In this document: positions 21,392 to 31,880 of the stretch, one piece after another
Layout of the letters: every line of letters begins with the position of its first letter
Position numbering within the stretch: position 1 is the stretch's first letter
Assembly: GCA_934047225.1 (NCBI GenBank)
Contig: OW204005.1
Location: forward strand, 22,390,396-22,454,395
DNA length: 64,000 nt
Direction of reading: 5' to 3'
DNA from: Ypsolopha sequella
Taxonomy: Eukaryota > Arthropoda > Insecta > Lepidoptera > Ypsolophidae
Translations under genes and position numbers: made by a program
Notes under the pieces: model-generated
Told to the model about the DNA's origin: nothing
Databases searched by the model: none
The model's input: the letters and a program-made list of their open reading frames with translations, nothing else

Positions 21392-22110
21392 CCTAACCAA
21401 AAACATACCTATACTGCCAAACCTTATAATTTATTTAATTCATCATTGATGGTCCAGTCCAACAATCCGTTGCCCATAAGAAATAGAACTTAAAATTAAT
21501 TATTCTGTCAAAAATTCCGTGATTCGTGTGTAGTATGCCTTATGAATAAGAAATTATCTTAATTTGCTTTTAAATGTTTTCTATTTCTCTAATTTATATT
21601 GGTTTATTTATTATTGGTTTACGACATCTGGAAAAGACCAATTTTAGAAATGACAGCTTCCACATAACTTTTTCTTCAAAAGACTACTTCTGGAAATGCT
21701 TGGATGAATTTGTCGCGAAGTTTTCATGTTCATTGTCATCATAAATCAAAATAACAGATGTCAGCTACTGTCACTGCTGTTTATTTTCAGAAGTGGTCAT
21801 TTCAAGAAGTGTGTTTTTTCCAGAAATGGTAATTTCTAGAAGTGATACTTTTAATAGTCGTTTAGGTAATTATAGTATTGCAAGTAAAAATAGGGTCTAG
21901 ATAAAAATTTAAACATTAAGAAAACCATTGCAATGGAAGACAAGTATGTCACTTAAAAATTATTCTCATCCGACGTAAGAAAACTCATTTCATTACGTCA
22001 TCCACACATTTGTGATGGTGTATTTAGAGCACAGTGTATGTAGAGTAACATATAGTGAGAATACTATATGTTGTATTTAGGATTTTGAATGACCTTTTTT
22101 TCTATCTATA
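21392..22110. other. No gene recognised
   Basis: AT-rich. 21620-21850 contains several 'cttctggaaatg' / 'tccagaaatgg' motifs in both orientations, perhaps a decayed foldback, but I could not define its ends. Confidence 0.3.
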
Positions 22111-22489
22111 CTGGGTGTAATGATGACCTGATCAGAAAAATAAACCACATGTAGGGAATACCTCTACAAAGCCATAAAAAAAATCATTTCGAGAAAATAT
22201 TTCTGTTTACAGAAATTTATTTTCTCGAACAAAATAAATCGTGTTCCAAGTGTGCACCTTCCCTTCCAGTATTACTACATGTCAGTAACCTGCACGAAGC
22301 GGCCACATCGCATTTTTTAAGCCTGTTAAAAAAACGTGGTTAGTACGTTGCACTTGTGAACGAAACTAAATTAATTATTAATTTGTAGATGTATTAATAG
22401 GAATGTCGAAATGAAATTTAGTACAAAGAACCCTCATAACATCCCCTATACGTGGTTTCATTTTCTGAGCAGGTCATCATTACACGGTG
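22111..22489. mobile_element. TA-flanked MITE Q
   Basis: Inverted ends 'CTGGGTGTAATGATGACCTG' and complement 'CACCGTGTAATGATGACCTG', with 'cagaaaa' and 'aaaccac' following on both sides. Flanked by TA/TATA. Interior non-coding. Confidence 0.75.
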
Positions 22490-22704
22490 TATATTATTAT
22501 CTAATCTAGGTATATAGATTTTATATCTGTTAAAAAATTAAATGATCTACATTTATCCCTTTTAGTTCTCATTTTTGCTAAAACAATAGATAGAAATCCA
22601 GATCGTGGTTCAACATTAACAGGGCTTTTAATAGAACTTGTCCAAAAGAAAACATATCGATGAAAAAAATTTGTAAAATCGAGAAAAAGAAACAGTTTTT
22701 TCAT

Positions 22705-22850
22705 GCGTTTTGGTCGAGTAGCTATATAACTTTTCTATGAAAAAGCTGATTTTTTTTTGCGATTCGGGCCTTGGCTCCTTAGTAGAAGTTGTTTGTATAG
22801 ACGAGTACTATCGCCAGTTTTCGGCTTCCGCAATTTCATCTTATCACTCA
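22705..22850 (+). mobile_element. Truncated MITE R copy 1
   Basis: 'ggtcgagtagctatataact', 'gacgagtactatcgccagtt' and 'cggcttccgcaat' match the right half of the complete element at 61024-61254. Left half absent. Confidence 0.6.
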
Positions 22851-23599
22851 GTATAGAAGTCAGATTTCGCCTACTAGTTTCACTGTAGGTAATCGTACAG
22901 ATTCTTCAAAGACAAACAGGATTACGCGACGGTTCCCCGTTTTCCACTGCAGTTTTGTTTAAAAGGGCTGGTGAAGCGGTTTATCATGAAAACCGCTGAC
23001 CCAACTGTGCAGGCTTTTTGCCACTCTCTGCTTGGTTTGAGAGTGTAGATTGTTGCAAATTTTTTCCGAGTGAGTAAGCGTTAGACAGGCGTATAAAAAA
23101 AACGGTTTTTTATTACACCTGGTAAATGTTGGACAAACGTACCTATAAATACAGATGTTGACCAATTATTTTTTACTGTTTCTTCGTTCGCTGATTGTCA
23201 GCTTACTATCTGGTTCCTTTTTATGCCTGCTGTCTCACTAAATTTTTCTCTACTCTACGCTCAAGTCTAACGAAGCATTTCCTACCATTAAGCTGTTCGC
23301 ACTTGGTCATTGTCGATTATCTATTATTGTACTTAAGTATGACTTAAGTAGTGAAGTAACTGCACGGTTTGATGACACAATCTTGCATTAAGAATAAGCT
23401 TAAGTTGGATACTTATTGTTGAAGGTTCATTTTTTCTAAGCGAAGACGGAACGCATCTTAAGGGTATGGGTGACCTAAGATTAAGCATTTGCTTCAAGTA
23501 GAACTGAACTCGTAGAACTGGCTGTTACGACATGAGAAATATCACGCGCTCTCAAAAAACTGCGTTTTCATTAAATAACTCGGCTCCAGGGCCTGTAGC
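22851..23599. other. No gene recognised
   Basis: GC-balanced compared with the neighbours around 22920-23000, but stops occur in all frames and no repeat match was found. Confidence 0.3.
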
Positions 23600-23602
23600 A
23601 TA

Positions 23603-23885
23603 CGGTTTAATCGCGCGCAACGCCATTGAATCACAAGTGCAAGGAGCGTGACGTCAGAGAATATAAAGTATTACTACGTAGTGACGTACTGTTTAATCGC
23701 AAAAACATCGTGTCACGCTCCTCGCACTTGTGATTGAACTAAGTCGCAAGTGCAAGGAGCGTGACGTCAGAGAATATAAAGTATTACTACGTAGTGACGT
23801 ACTGTTTAATCGCAAAAACATCGTGTCACGCTCCTCGCACTTGTGATTGAACTAAGTCGCATCGCGCGCGATTAAACACTGTGAT
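23603..23885. mobile_element. Compound palindromic element with internal tandem duplication
   Basis: Outer ends 'ggtttaatcgcgcg' (23604) and 'cgcgcgattaaacac' (23866) are inverted. Inside are two apparently identical 113 bp units (23634-23746 and 23747-23859), each itself palindromic: 'caagtgcaaggagcgtgac' opens and 'gtcacgctcctcgcacttg' closes. 'actacgtagt' is central. A related single unit is at 63465-63545. Confidence 0.75.
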
Positions 23886-24093
23886 ACGGCTGCTGGTTGA
23901 ATTAAAACATGATTTGTTCAAACTAGCTAGATATCATTCAAATAAATTTTATAAAGAAACAACCAACTAAATCCTGAAATCGATACTCGAGACAAAATCA
24001 ATACACAGTGTAAAATCAGTGAAATAGAAGTTTACAAAAGATTTTATTCACAGTAAATGAATGAATCAATTGACGTGGTTTGTTCAAACGTAC

Positions 24094-24266
24094 TTAAGGC
24101 GCTACGTAAAAGTTTTAGTGTCCCTATTACTCCATATGCGAAAAAATCCTCAGTGCGAGTGGGACGTATTCGTGGAAAAGTAGCGAAAAGTCGATTTTTT
24201 ATTAATATAAAATATACTAAGCTATTTTGTCGAAAAGATTTTCAAGGAGACTTTACAAATACATAA
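24094..24266 (+). mobile_element. TTAA element, family D copy 1
   Basis: Starts TTAAGGCGCTACG, then 'aaaagttttagtgtccctat' and 'tactccatatgcgaaaaaat'. Matches 61261-61392. The short frame through it is shared by both copies, but so is the DNA, so coding is not implied. The 3' terminus was not found. Confidence 0.55.
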
Positions 24267-24350
24267 TATCCACATTTTGAATGCAATTTCACAATGAAAT
24301 TAGTTAAGGTTTCAGAATTACAGGAAAAAATAAAACAGTTTAGAGGTTAT

Positions 24351-24640
24351 TAAAACTCGCGTGAGCTGACATACTAAATTATTATTACATACGGCTTGAA
24401 CACTCACGTGTGATTGTTGTTGACTATATGCCAACCGTTTCACCAATACAATTTCGGCATTATCAAGGCGAGTGTCGTTCTTAGGACGACGACGCGGCGT
24501 TCACCGTGGTTGTCAAACGGGCACTGGCAGGTCTGGCAGCCGCCGATCGGCGAGCTGCACGCATTGCTCGTGCGCTGAGCGTTGGCTGCGTCGTCGAGGG
24601 GGGTGGGATGGTGGATGCACTTGATTCTTTTAATTGTTCC
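24351..24640 (+). mobile_element. MITE I copy 1 with GC-rich cargo, right end missing
   Basis: Left part ('actcgcgtgagctgacat', 'cggcttgaacactcacgtgt', 'gactatatgccaaccg') matches the copies at 36414 and 49786. From 24486 a GC-rich segment of about 130 bp follows 'gtcgttcttag' and is open in one plus-strand frame (Ala/Arg-rich). It does not resemble a known protein. The right inverted repeat seen in copy 3 is absent. Confidence 0.6.
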
Positions 24641-24717
24641 AATTGTTTGTTATTAGGGGCGGTTATTAAACAAAACGCCATATTAAACAAAGCACCATAA
24701 AATATGCTGTATTTAAC

Positions 24718-25019
24718 AAAGATTTCAAAAGTAAAGATAAGCCCTTATCGAACTATGACAGCGCCAAAATGTTTCCACCTTTAAATGGTTGACGCTCACA
24801 CGTTTGGATTCATTGCTCATCTGAACACAGTGATAGTTGGACGCCTTAAGTGCACTTGAAGTTTTGAATTTTTACGACTTTAGTAGTCTGATCAGTTTGC
24901 TGACCGTAGGTAAGCAGATTGCGCACTCATGGTGCGCGCTTCGGCATTAAGTTAACGCACACATTCAAAAACAATGCAATAGGTTTTGGGTGCCAGGGCT
25001 CATCTAAACTTTTGAAATT
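24718..25019 (-). mobile_element. MITE J copy 2 (inverted)
   Basis: Mirror of 14012-14297: 'aaagatttcaaaagtaaaga' at the left, 'actatgacagcgccaaaatg', 'cagtgatagttggacgcctt' and 'catctaaacttttgaaat' at the right. Confidence 0.7.
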
Positions 25020-25097
25020 ATTGGTATTTAAACAATTTTAGGGTTACGTCCCCGAATACTAAACCAGCTTAATTTTGCAGTTTTGTTTCATATATAT

Positions 25098-25157
25098 TAA
25101 CCTATTTAAATGGTACGGAACCCATAGGGCGCTAGTTCTACTCGCACTTGGCCGGAA
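25098..25157 (-). repeat. Family G fragment
   Basis: 'aatggtacggaaccca' and 'ctactcgcacttggccgga' are the 5' terminal motifs of G, inverted. 25158-25511 otherwise holds nothing recognisable. Confidence 0.55.
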
Positions 25158-25511
25158 TTAATTTCATAGTAAGCATTTTAAATTTCATTTGCGTAACTTC
25201 GTAGTTCGTTAATGGCCGTCAATAGATGTCACTGCCTGAATCACCAACAGCACGCCTACATTGCGGTGTTGAGATATTTTCCATCACAATGACTACCGCG
25301 CTTAAAGCAAAACCGATGTATTCATACATTTTAATTGTGTTCTTCTTGGAATCCTGAGGTGTCAAGAATCAACAGATTCCGAATTTTTGTAAACGGAGAA
25401 ACTCCGTTAAATTCATGGTATTTAAACGAGCATAAATTCAAATTTAAGGTATCAAAAATACTGAATTTTTCAGCAGTTTTTTTTTTACTAGGTTTTTCAA
25501 CAGACACATAC

Positions 25512-25942
25512 TTAAGGGGCTGCACTATGCTAAAATTCAGTCCTGCTCTAACGTGTTTGTTTTTTAGCTCTGTATCCTGCTCTAATCAGATGCCGCGCAC
25601 GCAAAAATTCAGTTATTTTGAAATCGTGGCTACATTATGGCATTAACCATAATTTATTTATGTAATAAAGATGGTTTTTTCTTGTTAGTATCTGCGTGTG
25701 TTGGTTTCGTTTCAATCGGTTTTGAAACACGGAAACTGAATCGCTTTTTTCGTGAAATTCATGCTTTTTTAAAAGTAATATATATAAGTAATAGAAGATT
25801 GAAAGTATGTTTATTTATAAAGTGTAATTAATAATTGTCTTGAGTCAAAACACACGCCATATTTTTTCCAAATTTTAACCATCTACACAGACGGAACTGA
25901 ATCCAATACAAAACTGATGTTTAGCATTGTGGAGCCCCTTAA
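25512..25942. mobile_element. TTAA MITE with GGGGCT ends
   Basis: Left TTAAGGGGCTGCACTATGCT and right complement TTAAGGGGCTCCACAATGCT, TTAA to TTAA, 431 bp. Interior frames are not conserved elsewhere. Single copy here. Confidence 0.8.
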
Positions 25943-26340
25943 CGTTTACAATTACAAGATATAACAAAGCAAGCCACAGTGAGCATCCAATTACAGAAAA
26001 ACACAACATTCACAACACATAACAAGTAAGTCTTACGAACTACAAGCTGGCATAACTTAAAATAAGTAACATAAATTACAAATAAAATAAATGAAGTAGA
26101 AGATAATTTATAAACCATAACTATGACACTAAAAATTAAGACTGCCTATGTTAATATTGAGGTGAGCCGTTTTTATATAAATCATGAATTATCCTAAAGT
26201 CTCATTTAATTCTATAATTGCTTTACTTTCTTTATTAATTTGTTTCATTTTCGAGTTTTAGGGGGAGAAAATGAAAGGTATGCGACACACGGACGCATGT
26301 TACATGTAGATAGATGCACACATGGAATAAATCAGTCATC

Positions 26341-26679
26341 AGGGAAAAAAGTTGGTTTTATATATTTATTAAAAAAACTAAAATAGCTAGCAAAATTTCA
26401 AATATCAAATCTCTAGATATTGTTGAAACACACCTAATAAAATATGTTTGAGTTCTGTATATGGTTCCTACTCATCAAACGAGGAGAAAAAGTGTGTTTG
26501 AAGACCTCATTTCAACAATTATTTCTATCGAGGAAGATTTATCCAAACATGTTTTCCAATTTGAAAACCCTAGATTATGTAGTCAAAATGCATATACCAG
26601 AAATTTATTAAAATTTTCCATGTATTTAATCAAAAACACAGAAAAGAAACACCCGCATTTTTTTCGTATATCGCCTTAA
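26341..26679 (+). mobile_element. Family A copy 5, adjacent to the host exon
   Basis: 5'-truncated A sequence from 'agggaaaaaagttggtttta' to 'tatcgccttaa' (TTAA 26676-26679). Its end is 23 bp from the intron's first base (26702), so it lies in the intron just beyond the splice donor of the minus-strand exon. Confidence 0.8.
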
Positions 26680-26702
26680 GTTGTAAGTGTGTGCAAACTC
26701 AC

Positions 26703-27314
26703 CATCATAAGAATCCGGTATGAAGAGGGGCTTCCCGACCAGCTTCCCTTTCTTCCCGGACAATGGCACAGCCTCCACCCTCCTGTGAGCCTCCAGCACC
26801 CTATACAACAACACTGGTCGGTCCTCCCCTTCCAACTTCACAACCCTGGGCAAGGAGAACTTATCCACAAACTCCTTCAAGGTCATTGCACCATTATCAC
26901 TATGCTCCTCATCTTCCGGCTCGACGGACCCGTTCCGTCTTCCCAAGAGGAAGTTGTCAGACCATTCCGGCGCGTTTGGTCTTCGCTCCAAGAAGTCCGG
27001 CGGCCGCCTTTCGCTGCTTCGAGGTTTGTACCTTGGAGGTCTGTCTCGACGGACTAAGGCCTCGTTAGCTTCAGCCAGCCATCTTGTTACTAGTCTTTCG
27101 CGTTCCACATCCAGGTATCGAGGCTTTGAAGCGTCGCAGGCGAAGCGGGCGGCGTCGAAGCAGTACTGAGGGGGGGGAGGACGGATCCTTGGAGGGAAAA
27201 ACCTTGGTGGCGGGTAAGGGGGATGCTGGGCGTAGGCTGGAGGCGTCCGGGGCCCGGAGCCCTCGGCTGACGCCGTCCGGAACATCGTCAGGTCATGGAT
27301 ACCCCGCTCGGCTC
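26703..27314 (-). CDS. Internal exon of a host gene; Pro/Arg-rich region leading into a CABIT-like domain
   Basis: Minus-strand exon of 612 bp. Acceptor CAG at 27315-27317 follows a pyrimidine tract and a perfect TACTAAC branch site. The donor is G|GTGAGT with the intron starting at 26702. The frame begins with the last two bases of a codon and ends with the first base of one (phase 1-1), leaving 203 whole codons. The product opens 'AERGIHDLTMFRTA', has a Pro-rich stretch, an acidic 'EPEDEEHSDNG' and then 'LKEFVDKFSLPRVVKL' and 'VGKPLFIPDSYDG'. The last two blocks resemble the N-terminal half of CABIT domains (Themis/GAREM families: hydrophobic-x-x-hydrophobic-x-x-x-Leu-Pro-Arg/Gln ... Ile-Pro-x-x-Tyr-x-Gly), which serve as signalling adaptors; this match is from memory. 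GC and codon use differ sharply from the flanks. Reading through the donor adds a false C-terminus taken from intron and repeat. Upstream and downstream exons were not found. Confidence 0.8.
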
Positions 27315-27343
27315 CTGCGGAAGTAGATAGAGAGACGTTAGTA
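27315..27343 (-). other. Splice acceptor region: branch site, pyrimidine tract, CAG
   Basis: On the minus strand: TACTAAC (27337-27343), then 'gtctctctatctacttccg' and CAG. The branch A is about 23 nt from the acceptor, the normal distance. Confidence 0.8.
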
Positions 27344-27360
27344 TTACCATTAATTCATTC

Positions 27361-27437
27361 AATTGTTCATTCATTCATTCAATTGTTCGTTCATTCATTC
27401 AATTGTTCATTCATTCATTCAATTATTCATTCATTCA
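27361..27437 (+). repeat. 20 bp minisatellite, four units
   Basis: Unit 'aattgttcattcattcattc' repeated from 27361 at exact 20 bp steps, with single-base variants in units 2 and 4. It sits 18 bp upstream (in gene sense) of the exon's branch site. Confidence 0.9.
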
Positions 27438-28403
27438 CTGTCGTAGAAGGACGTATTGGATGACGACCCATTGGTGACATACTGGAGAAGAGAGAAGTCA
27501 AATAAAAGCATCCGGAAAAGAATATTATGTTACTTTTAGTACGTGGTTTAACCTATGCTCTGGCTAAGTCCGGGCACGTACCCAAAATTTAGCATTAGAA
27601 ATTGTCTAAAAAACATTCGCAATTATTTTCGTTGAGAAGACACTCTTTTTAATCTCACAAGTCATATTTTTCAATGTTGGATAATGTTTTTATTATAATC
27701 TAAGTTATTTAGTTTATTTTTTGTAAGAAATTTTGAATATTTATCATGATAAAATTAAAAATCATAAAATTAAAATCCTTTTTTTTTTTTTAATGCAATT
27801 ATAATTCCTCTGTAGCGAGAATAACGTCCTCGAATTTAAATTACTAATGTTATCGACCACGACAATCGTTAGTTTTTATAAACAATCCAATCAGAGTAAT
27901 TATATCTAAATTATTATTTTAAATTATTTCTTAAGAGAAACCTTAAAAGAAGCGCTGTCGCACGTTGATGTCTTTTGTAAGCTAGCAGCTAATCGACTTC
28001 GGAGAAAAAGCTTGTTTTAAGCTTTTTACACGACTGCCACCTGAAAAGGAGTGTATTGTTTTCAGGGTGCAGGGTATGTATTTTTCTTTATTCTTTCATA
28101 TCTTCTGAACGCTTTAACCAATTTGGATGAATAAAGTGTCAACAAAATCTCTATACCACCCGGATTGCCACTGGGTATAAAAGTGTTCAATAAAAATAAA
28201 TAATAAAAAATATTAAAAAACACAACCGCCATAGTTTATTTTTATTTGTAATCCTAATTTTGTATCTTTATTTTTTTATCTTAATTTTGTGATTAATTTT
28301 AATTTGATTGATATTTAAAATTTAATTTTTATGTCATTTTAATTGAGTAAGATGTAAGAGTTAGATGTAAATTCATATTTCAATCAATTTATTATAATTG
28401 ATT
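27438..28403. other. No gene recognised; presumed intron
   Basis: AT-rich with T-runs and an (A)n-rich patch near 28200. No conserved block or splice-flanked frame was seen. Confidence 0.3.
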
Positions 28404-28450
28404 GAAATAATAAGATAGTAGAGCATGTAGCTCTACTATCTTATTATTTC
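28404..28450. repeat. Perfect 21 bp hairpin
   Basis: Arms 28404-28424 and 28430-28450 are exact reverse complements (outer end 'gaaataataaga', inner 'gtagagc') around a 5 nt loop 'atgta'. Could be a small MITE relic or a structured RNA element. Confidence 0.8.
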
Positions 28451-28680
28451 TAAACAGCCATTACTCAAGTGACGTCACACGAGAGCAAATGGAAGTTGCA
28501 GCCTTTTCGTAAAAATATTCATCATCATGACGTTTTCTAGACCAAAACTTCAAAAATAAGCCGTATATTACCTAAATTTGAGATGATTTTCGAATTAACA
28601 CACCTTAATATAATTTAATCCATGCGAATTAGTTACTATAAAATAATGTATTTGAGGAAAGCGTCGAGGAAGTAAATTGA

Positions 28681-28966
28681 ATTAACATATAGTGTTTACT
28701 GTAATGTGTGTCTATCTGTCATTAACATATAGTGTTTACTGTAATGTGTGTCTATCTGTCATTAACATATAGTGTTTACTGTAATGTGTGTCTATCTGTC
28801 ATTAACATATAGTGTTTACTGTAATGTGTGTCTATCTGTCATTAACATATAGTGTTTACTGTAATGTGTGTCTATCTGCCATTAACATATAGTGTTTACT
28901 GTAATGTGTGTCTATCTGTCATTAACATATAGTGTTTACTGTAATGTGTGTCTATCTGTCATTAAC
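28681..28966 (+). repeat. 40 bp tandem array, seven units
   Basis: Unit begins 'attaacatatagtgtttact' and ends 'tgtgtgtctatctgtc'. Starts at 28681 and every 40 bp to 28921, plus 'attaac' of an eighth. I saw only one substitution (unit 5, T to C near its end). Such homogeneity points to recent expansion or ongoing homogenisation. Confidence 0.95.
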
Positions 28967-29124
28967 TTCTGCGTCTTTTCCATGAAATAAATAAATAAAA
29001 AATAAAGCCATTAAATTATATAAGGTTTTTATTTATGGATAAAAGTTTATATAAGAGTATGATAAAACACAACGCCTTTTATTGTTTGCAAAAATCACTA
29101 AACTGAAAACATGCCTTCCCCTTC

Positions 29125-29255
29125 TGACCATCCATCCATCCATCCATCCATCAGCCTAGTTCGTCCACTGCTGGACATAAGCCTTTCCAGGACTTTGCCA
29201 CTCACGGTGGTCATCCTGGAAGATTGCCCATACTCACACACGCTGGGCAGGCAGG
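29125..29255 (-). repeat. RTE-type LINE 3' end with (TGGA)n tail
   Basis: 'catccatccatccatcc' (29128) followed by 'ttcgtccactgctggacata' is the inverted 3' end of arthropod RTE-like elements, as at 55545-55765. A few codons of the C-terminus ('VQQWT'-style) are no longer readable here. Confidence 0.5.
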
Positions 29256-29264
29256 TTGGTGAGC

Positions 29265-29505
29265 GCGGTGCCGGAACCCTCGCACCAGTGACGCCACTGC
29301 CCGTCACCAGTCTGTTCCATATAAGGCCCGGCAATTAGGGATGGATATACCGCCATCCATCGGCCCCAGGCATGGTGGGCCTCCTGGGTTTTTGCCTCTG
29401 AGCTGTTCTCTTACTCTCCCCCGAATTACTTCGAGGGGGTCTCCAAGTAAGATGGTGGTACCTCCACAGTCGAGCCCGGCGTCAGCTCTACCACCTTCTG
29501 ACCAA
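29265..29505 (+). repeat. Family X repeat
   Basis: 'ggtgccggaaccctcgcacc', 'gatataccgccatccatcgg', 'ggtctccaagtaagatggtg' and 'cccggcgtcagctctaccac', colinear with 6313-6540. Head missing. Confidence 0.65.
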
Positions 29506-29646
29506 GACAATAAATATTTTTTGGAATGTATGTGCTTGTATACCACTTTTTGAATTGCCTGTATACACAGTACAGCCTGTATTGTGTCCAAAGTACAACA
29601 ATTAGCCCTTATTATTTTGGACAAATAAATCTACAGTAAAACGTGG

Positions 29647-29966
29647 GTGTACGCTTCGACCAAAATAAAATGAATGGATGGGCCTTGTCTTTACAATTTG
29701 CTCATTCATAACGAGTCTAAGCAATTGGATATATACTATACTTCAATACCTAATTGTAAGTCTTTATTTTGCTTTTTGCACTTTGGAAATGCACAAGAAG
29801 GCATTTTTTCGTCAGTTATTTGGATGGCATGTAATAATAAGCGTACGTGTCACTCTTCTAACAGACAGAGAAAGAGATGAAGTGAGAGCCGGCGCTCACT
29901 TTACAAACTTCAAAAATCTTTACGCTGTGGCCCGTCCATTTATTTTATTTTGGTCGAAGGGTGTAC
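29647..29966. mobile_element. MITE with 38 bp inverted ends
   Basis: Arms 29647-29684 and 29929-29966 mirror each other ('cttcgaccaaaataaaat', 'atggatgggcc') with a few mismatches. Long frames across the interior lack any family resemblance. Confidence 0.7.
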
Positions 29967-30420
29967 GAGATTTGACAGCTCAGTTCATTGCTACTATCCA
30001 CATGTACCCATGTCGGGACGAATTGTTATTTAAGATTATAGTTTTATATCAAAATTCATCCAACTCCGTTGTTCCATGAATTTGTTTTAAAACACAAATA
30101 TTTAACAAGAATCCACAGACATCCATCACAATCACCGCCACTCACACAACCCATACAAAAATTTCCATACATTTTCCAAACAATCCATGCATATTTCCCA
30201 CAAGGTAGAGTCGCGGACAAAAGTGTGTTGCGTACGATTTTCTCACGTCGATATGTGTCGACATCGTTACCTAACACTGATTATGGTATTGTGATCAAAG
30301 ATACGGTAGAACATAGTCGAAACAATGGATGTACCGGTCAGGACAGGTGCTTGTTTAAACATAAAAAATATATGATCGAATGATGAATTGCATGTTTTAT
30401 TCAAACATCACGTATCAATA
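29967..30420. other. No gene recognised
   Basis: Contains 'ccacagacatccatcacaat' and 'cgtcgatatgtgtcgacat' (an imperfect palindrome at 30247). No coding or repeat identity was assigned. Confidence 0.3.
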
Positions 30421-30764
30421 ATAGTAGTTTATGCGACAAGGGCGAAAAGGAATAAATTATGAGTAGTAATTTATTGCTCTTACGCCCGTGTATCATACTA
30501 CGTTTTTCAATGCATAGTGTGAGGAAATAAAACAAATATAATCTTGTGAACTTTCATTTAAATTATGATTGGCCCAAAAGGACTGTATCCAGAGCCGTTA
30601 AACAGTGGAAAAAAAGTATAATAGTTATGGTACACAAGAAAGGTTGCAGGTTAGCCAACTTCTCATAAACAAATAAAAAAAAATAGCCCTAGGGCAAAAT
30701 AATCGAATTTCTGTTCGGTTTTGATGCATGAAAAGTGGGCCCTTACGAGCACTTGCATTAAAAA
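30421..30764 (+). repeat. Family E copy 3
   Basis: Starts 'atagtagtttatgcgacaag'. The 5' hairpin is shortened to 'aattatgagtagtaatttat'. Ends 'cacttgcattaaaa'. Landmarks as in copy 1. Confidence 0.75.
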
Positions 30765-31880
30765 AAACATTATTGAAGCCTCTTGGGTCTTTTTATCTTA
30801 TAAAAATTTAAGATCTAAACATTAATACATTTTCAGAAACAGAGACAAACTTTTACAGATTTTGTTGGAGAAATAATGTACAAATTGTAAATAGATATTC
30901 ATTGTTATTTATGTATTCTATAACTAAGATATTTATTTGTATACATAATAAAATTATATTATGTAAGGACATCATAAGTATTAAAGCATTTTAAATTTTT
31001 AAGTAAGGTTAAGTTACCTAGTCATTAGTTTAGATTTAGAGTAACTTTAATTACTTTGTTATTGTAGTTTTAATTTCTCCTGCACGCCTACCAACTACTT
31101 TTTGTACTTCTTGTACCATCTTTGGGTTGACTGGGAGAGAATGCTTTATGCATTAAGTTCGCCATTTTGTACTTCTTATTTTTGCAATAAAGAATTTAAG
31201 ATGATGATGATGATATTATCCATAAAGGAGTTTGCCTTGTTAGAAATGTTAATAATATACGTAGTAGAGAGATATTATCAATATGTTAATTTGATATTAT
31301 AAAATCAAAACCGACTGTGCTGCGATGCAACATTCTTATCACGTGCTAGCCTAGCTTATATTTTCTGAATAATTACCCGAAGACAAATTGAGATGTATCA
31401 GAACTAACAAGCCCGTAAATAATTTTAAACCTAAAAACTCCAACGGAATAGTCCAGCAATTTTTGTACTTGATTGTATCTATTTTGAGAAGTCGATGTCC
31501 CCACCAATCAAAGCATCTACAATCAATATAATGAAACACCCAACACAAAAAACAACAATGAATCTTATCTCTCAAGTAATTAGCGCCAATATCAACTAGC
31601 ACATCTCCAGACAGGTCGATTTGTTTTTTTTTATTACACAACCTTTTTTTTACAAGCGCATTGAACCGGTTCATCTATTTTTTTTTAGACGTCAGATTTA
31701 TTCAAGGTTTTTGCTACATTGTGAGGAAAGACTGTATGCTATTTGTGAAATTAAATGACCACGTGGTGATTTATACTTGCTTGACTGCTTGGCTGCTTGA
31801 CTGATTAAAGCTAGATGGAATGGTAAAAATATCCTTCAATCCACATTCAATAGTTATGTTTTGTTTACGGATAATATTCC
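30765..31880. other. No gene recognised
   Basis: AT-rich. 31130-31210 resembles a LINE-like 3' end (aataaagaatttaag followed by gatgatgatgat). No confident coding block. Confidence 0.3.

Noticed and set aside
24486..24690. Host exon in the GC-rich stretch
   Set aside because: The stretch is partly repeated at 49.9 kb inside the same MITE, so it is cargo of the element; no donor site closes the frame.
26689..27326. Plus-strand frames of up to 122 codons opposite the exon
   Set aside because: They are shadows of the minus-strand exon, which alone has matching splice signals and a domain-like product.
28681..28966. CRISPR-like array
   Set aside because: The units are contiguous 40 bp tandem copies with no variable spacers, and the DNA is eukaryotic.
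29678..30079. 133-residue plus-strand frame
   Set aside because: It starts inside a MITE and ends outside it; no motif, start context or splice support.
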